Below, one piece after another: positions 61,072 to 64,000 of a stretch of 64,000 nt of DNA (within the stretch, counting starts at the first letter, position 1; each line of letters begins with the position of its first letter). The translations under genes were made by a program, and so were the position numbers. The notes beneath the pieces were generated by a model. The model was given only the letters and a program-made list of their open reading frames with translations, searched no databases and had not been told where the DNA came from. The DNA comes from Xanthomonas vesicatoria ATCC 35937 (lineage in GTDB: Bacteria > Pseudomonadota > Gammaproteobacteria > Xanthomonadales > Xanthomonadaceae), in NCBI RefSeq assembly GCF_001908725.1, contig NZ_CP018725.1, forward strand, positions 2,976,001-3,040,000, read 5' to 3'.

Positions 61072-63204
61072 ATGCAGATGCCCAGACCCACCCTATTGGC
61101 CGCCGCGTGCGGCCTGCTCGTCGCGAGCGCCGTCGCGCCCGCCCTGGCCGCCGAGCCGGCACCCGCGCCCCAGACACTGCCTGCCGTGCAGGTAGACGCC
61201 GCACGGGTGCACGGGGTGGACGACTTCGACCTGCCGGCCTCCCTCACCGTGGTGTCGGCCGACGACGACAACCGCCGCGGCGCGCAGGTGTCCGAGCTGC
61301 TGGACGGCATTCCCGGGTTAGTGGCGCGCGACCGCCAGAACTACGCCCAGGACACCCAGCTGTCGATCCGTGGCTTCGGCGCGCGCTCCACCTTCGGCGT
61401 GCGCGGCGTGCGGCTGCTGGTGGACGGCATCCCGGCCAGCATGCCCGACGGGCAGGGCCAGCTGTCGCACTTCAACGTGCTGGGCGCCGAGCGGGTGGAA
61501 GTGCTGCGCGGTCCGTTCTCGGCGTTGTACGGCAATTCCTCCGGCGGCGTGCTGCAGCTGTGGAGTGCCGACGGCAAGCCCGATGATCCGTGGCGGCTGC
61601 GTGCCACCTACGGCAGCAACGCCACCGTCAACGTGGGCGCGCAGTTGCTCGGCCAGCAGGGCGCGGTGCATTACAACCTGGCCGCCAATCATTTCGAAAC
61701 CGACGGTTTCCGCGACCATAGCCGCGCCAAGCGCGACTCGGTCAACGCCAAGCTCGGTTTCGACCTGGCGCCCGGCAGCCGGCTGGACCTGGTGCTCAAT
61801 TATCTCGATGCGCCCGATGCGCAGGACCCGTTGGGCCTGAGCCGCGACCAGTTCAACGCCGATCCGCGCCAGGCCACCTCGGTGGCCACGCAGTTCAACA
61901 CGCGCAAATCGGTGCGGCAGTCGCAGGCCGGAGCCATCTTCACCCAGCAGTTCGACAGCCAGACGCTGCGGCTGATGGCCTATGGCGGCCAGCGCAGCGT
62001 GGAGCAATTCCTGTCGGTGCCGGTGGCGGTGCAGCGCAACCCACTGCACGCCGGTGGTGTGATCGATCTGGACAGCAATTACGAAGGCGCCGACGCGCGT
62101 TGGGCGTGGCAGGGGCAGGCGCTGGGCCGGCCCCTGCAGTTCACCGTGGGTGCAAATGTCGATCGCCAGCGCCAGCACCGCACCGGCTACGAAAATTTCG
62201 TCCGCGACACGCTGGGCGTGCAGGGCGCGCTACGCCGCAATCAGCGCGACCAGGTGGAGAACGTGGACCAGTTCGCGCAAGCGTGGTGGCAGTGGAGTGA
62301 CCGCTGGTCGGCATTGCTGGGCGTGCGCCATAGCCAGGTGCGTTTCCGCTCGGAGGACCATTACATCGTGGGCCGCAATCCCGACGACAGCGGCCGGCGC
62401 GAGTATTCGGCCACCACGCCGGTGGCCGGCATCGTGTTCCGCGCCACCGACGATCTGCGCTTTTATGCGTCGGCCGGGCGCGGCTTCGAAACCCCCACCT
62501 TCAACGAGCTGGGCTATCGCAGCGATGGCGCGGCCGGGTTGGCGCTGGACCTGGGCGCGGCCACCAGCCGCAACTACGAGGTTGGCAGCAAGTGGCGCGC
62601 GCAGAGCGGCGCGGCACTGCAGGTGGCGTTGTTTCGCGCCGACACCGACGACGAACTGGCAGTGGCCAGCAACACCAACGGCCGCAGCACTTTCCGCACT
62701 ATCGGCGCCACCCGCCGCCAGGGCGCGGAGCTGAGCTGGCAGCAGCCGGTGGGCGCCACCCAGCAGCTGCAGCTGGCTTATACCTTTGTCGATGCCACCG
62801 TGCGCGATGGCTACCTCACCTGTGCCAGCAGCGGGTGCGCGGTGCCCACCGCGCCAGTGGCCAGCGGGTCGCGCCTGCCGGGCGTGCCGCGTCAGCAGCT
62901 GTTTGCGCGCTGGCAGTGGCAGCCGATGCAGTGGCAGTTCGCAGCCGAAACGGTGGCCTCCGACGCCACCGTGGTCAACGACCTGGCCACCGAGCGTGCG
63001 CCAGGCTACGCCCTGGTCAATCTGGAAGCCTCGCGCCGCTGGACGACGACCTACGGCGCACTGCGCACCTTTGCGCGTATCGACAACGCGCTGGACCGCC
63101 AGTACGTGGGCTCGGTGATCGTCAACGATGGCAATGGGCGCTACTACGAACCCGGTCCGGACCGCACGTATACGGTGGGGCTGCAGTGGGATTTTGGTGG
63201 GTGA
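61072..63204 (+). CDS. TonB-dependent outer-membrane receptor
   Basis: A 710-residue outer-membrane protein. A signal peptide (LLAAACGLLVASAVAPALAA) is followed by a plug domain with LPAVQVDAARVHG, VSELLDGIPGLVARDRQNYA, TQLSIRGFGARSTFGVRGVR, and ERVEVLRGPFSALYGNSSGG; a 22-strand barrel follows, ending with RIDNALDRQYVGSVIVND and YTVGLQWDF. It resembles iron or siderophore receptors of the FecA/PfeA-like group, but the substrate is unknown. GAGGGAC precedes the ATG at 61072. Confidence 0.92.
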   Translation: MQMPRPTLLAAACGLLVASAVAPALAAEPAPAPQTLPAVQVDAARVHGVDDFDLPASLTVVSADDDNRRGAQVSELLDGIPGLVARDRQNYAQDTQLSIRGFGARSTFGVRGVRLLVDGIPASMPDGQGQLSHFNVLGAERVEVLRGPFSALYGNSSGGVLQLWSADGKPDDPWRLRATYGSNATVNVGAQLLGQQGAVHYNLAANHFETDGFRDHSRAKRDSVNAKLGFDLAPGSRLDLVLNYLDAPDAQDPLGLSRDQFNADPRQATSVATQFNTRKSVRQSQAGAIFTQQFDSQTLRLMAYGGQRSVEQFLSVPVAVQRNPLHAGGVIDLDSNYEGADARWAWQGQALGRPLQFTVGANVDRQRQHRTGYENFVRDTLGVQGALRRNQRDQVENVDQFAQAWWQWSDRWSALLGVRHSQVRFRSEDHYIVGRNPDDSGRREYSATTPVAGIVFRATDDLRFYASAGRGFETPTFNELGYRSDGAAGLALDLGAATSRNYEVGSKWRAQSGAALQVALFRADTDDELAVASNTNGRSTFRTIGATRRQGAELSWQQPVGATQQLQLAYTFVDATVRDGYLTCASSGCAVPTAPVASGSRLPGVPRQQLFARWQWQPMQWQFAAETVASDATVVNDLATERAPGYALVNLEASRRWTTTYGALRTFARIDNALDRQYVGSVIVNDGNGRYYEPGPDRTYTVGLQWDFGG

Positions 63205-63260
63205 GCGCGGCGCATAAACCGCTGCGCTGAAGATGCCGCTTCGCTGACGGGAAGACGTGG

Positions 63261-63560
63261 ATGATCGTGGTGGACCAAGCCGTTGCGGACTGGTTTCTGT
63301 TGCGCGATGGCAGCGACGCTTATTGGCTGGATGTGAACTGCAATTCCTCTGCCACCGGCTTTTCGATCCTGCTGCAGTTGAATGACACCGAGCTGCCGCA
63401 CGTCTTGGCAGACCGGTATGCCGGCTGCGCGCAATTGGCGGCCCAGATACAAGCCAGGCCACACGCTTATGCAGTGCGCGATCACAGCGCGCTGCATGGC
63501 TCCCGCGTGCTTGCGGCAGTGCAGGCATGGCGCGCCGCGGCAGGTGCGGCGGCGGCTTGA
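63261..63560 (+). CDS. Small hypothetical protein
   Basis: A 99-residue cytoplasmic protein. Its N-terminal half reads as beta strands (WFLLRDGSDAYWLDVNCNSS and FSILLQLND) and the C-terminal half as helices, ending in an Ala run. GAAGACG lies a few bases before the ATG. The 56-bp gap after the TonB receptor permits co-transcription. No family recognised. Confidence 0.6.
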   Translation: MIVVDQAVADWFLLRDGSDAYWLDVNCNSSATGFSILLQLNDTELPHVLADRYAGCAQLAAQIQARPHAYAVRDHSALHGSRVLAAVQAWRAAAGAAAA

Positions 63561-63646
63561 AGTGCCGGCTCGCCAAGCGAAGAAGGCTGTCGTCTCCTTG
63601 CATGCGTGATAGCGTTGGTCACTCATTCACTGCATGGAGTGCGACG

Positions 63647-64000
63647 ATGACGGCCTGGAAGCAAGCAATGGGTGTTTTCGCGATGGCGGCGTGTCTGCTG
63701 GCCTGCAATGTGGCCAAAGCGGATCATGTGGACATGCGCATCGTGCACGACTACCCCGTCGGTGCCCCGGCCATCGCACAGATCCATGCCTGGCTCCTGC
63801 AACAGTCCAGGCAGAGCGGCCAAACCAGGCAGATGCCGCCGCCGGCCGCTGCCGATTTGGGCGCCGTGCGCGTCAGCACTGCCTTCGTCGGCAGGCCCGT
63901 GGGCACACGCATCGATGCAGCCCGCGCAGTGCCAGTACCGATGCAAGGCCAGCCACGCGATGAAGTCACCATCGATGCATGCAACGGCGGTCAGCGCTAT
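63647..64000 (+). CDS. Exported hypothetical protein, 3' truncated by the window edge
   Basis: An open frame of 118 codons from the ATG at 63647 to the window end. It has a signal peptide with MAACLLACNVAKA; the LLAC could be a lipobox or part of a type I signal ending at VAKA. The visible mature part has VGAPAIAQIHAWLLQQ and then a Pro/Gln-rich stretch. Function unknown. Confidence 0.6.
   Translation, partial: MTAWKQAMGVFAMAACLLACNVAKADHVDMRIVHDYPVGAPAIAQIHAWLLQQSRQSGQTRQMPPPAAADLGAVRVSTAFVGRPVGTRIDAARAVPVPMQGQPRDEVTIDACNGGQRY

Overview
The window looks like a chromosomal stretch of a Xanthomonas-type gammaproteobacterium (Xanthomonadaceae). The support is high overall GC with strong third-position GC bias, a decayed IS4-family transposase of a type I associate with Xanthomonas, GGGAATCGGGAATGGG-like tracts, long palindromic intergenic repeats, and gene families typical of the genus (TonB receptor, TldD/PmbA, MoxR/DUF58/DUF4175 cluster, CsbD, S10 peptidase). 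The genus call rests on recognition, not on a search.

Layout. 1-8.7 kb: the end of an unknown gene, a small MITE-like inverted-repeat element, an M13 metallopeptidase lipoprotein, a divergent LysR/SDR pair, a glutathione transferase, two secreted hypotheticals (one resembling the N-terminal half of M35 proteases), and an HxlR-controlled set (quinone-reductase-like flavoprotein, SnoaL-like protein). 8.7-12.2 kb: an accessory islet of visibly lower GC, starting with an IS4 transposase remnant and followed by a three-gene operon (TIGR04255-like protein, membrane-tethered HTH protein, unknown protein). This islet is the best candidate in the window for an undescribed system. 12.2-28 kb: an MFS transporter, CsbD, a hybrid histidine kinase, an S10 peptidase with an EF-hand protein, an HDOD protein, an SRPBCC protein, an emfourin-like inhibitor that has apparently lost its protease, a NAD(P)-binding reductase, a TetR/MFS efflux pair with a striking operator-promoter-terminator leader, and a Nudix hydrolase.

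28-40.4 kb: a very large M48 metalloprotease fused to a C-terminal helical-repeat region, an AI-2E/PerM transporter, an HSL-type esterase, a host-attachment-family protein, a thioredoxin-like protein with a structured leader, a ProP-like osmolyte transporter, and SRPBCC, EcsC, DUF4431 and DUF938 genes. 40.6-54.8 kb: a co-directional minus-strand block. From upstream to downstream it carries two Tat-exported TldD paralogues separated by a duplicated 286-bp palindromic repeat, then PmbA/TldE, DUF4159, MoxR ATPase, DUF58, BatA-like, DUF4175 and a membrane protein with an amidotransferase-like domain. Most junctions overlap or lie within a few bases, which suggests one envelope-associated module. 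55.2-58.2 kb: an epoxide hydrolase/NmrA-type reductase operon divergent from its TetR repressor, with a perfect palindromic operator. 58.3-64 kb: fructose-1,6-bisphosphatase, an aromatic/aspartate aminotransferase, a TonB-dependent receptor and two small hypotheticals.

I saw no tRNA, rRNA, CRISPR array, intact insertion sequence or replication origin.
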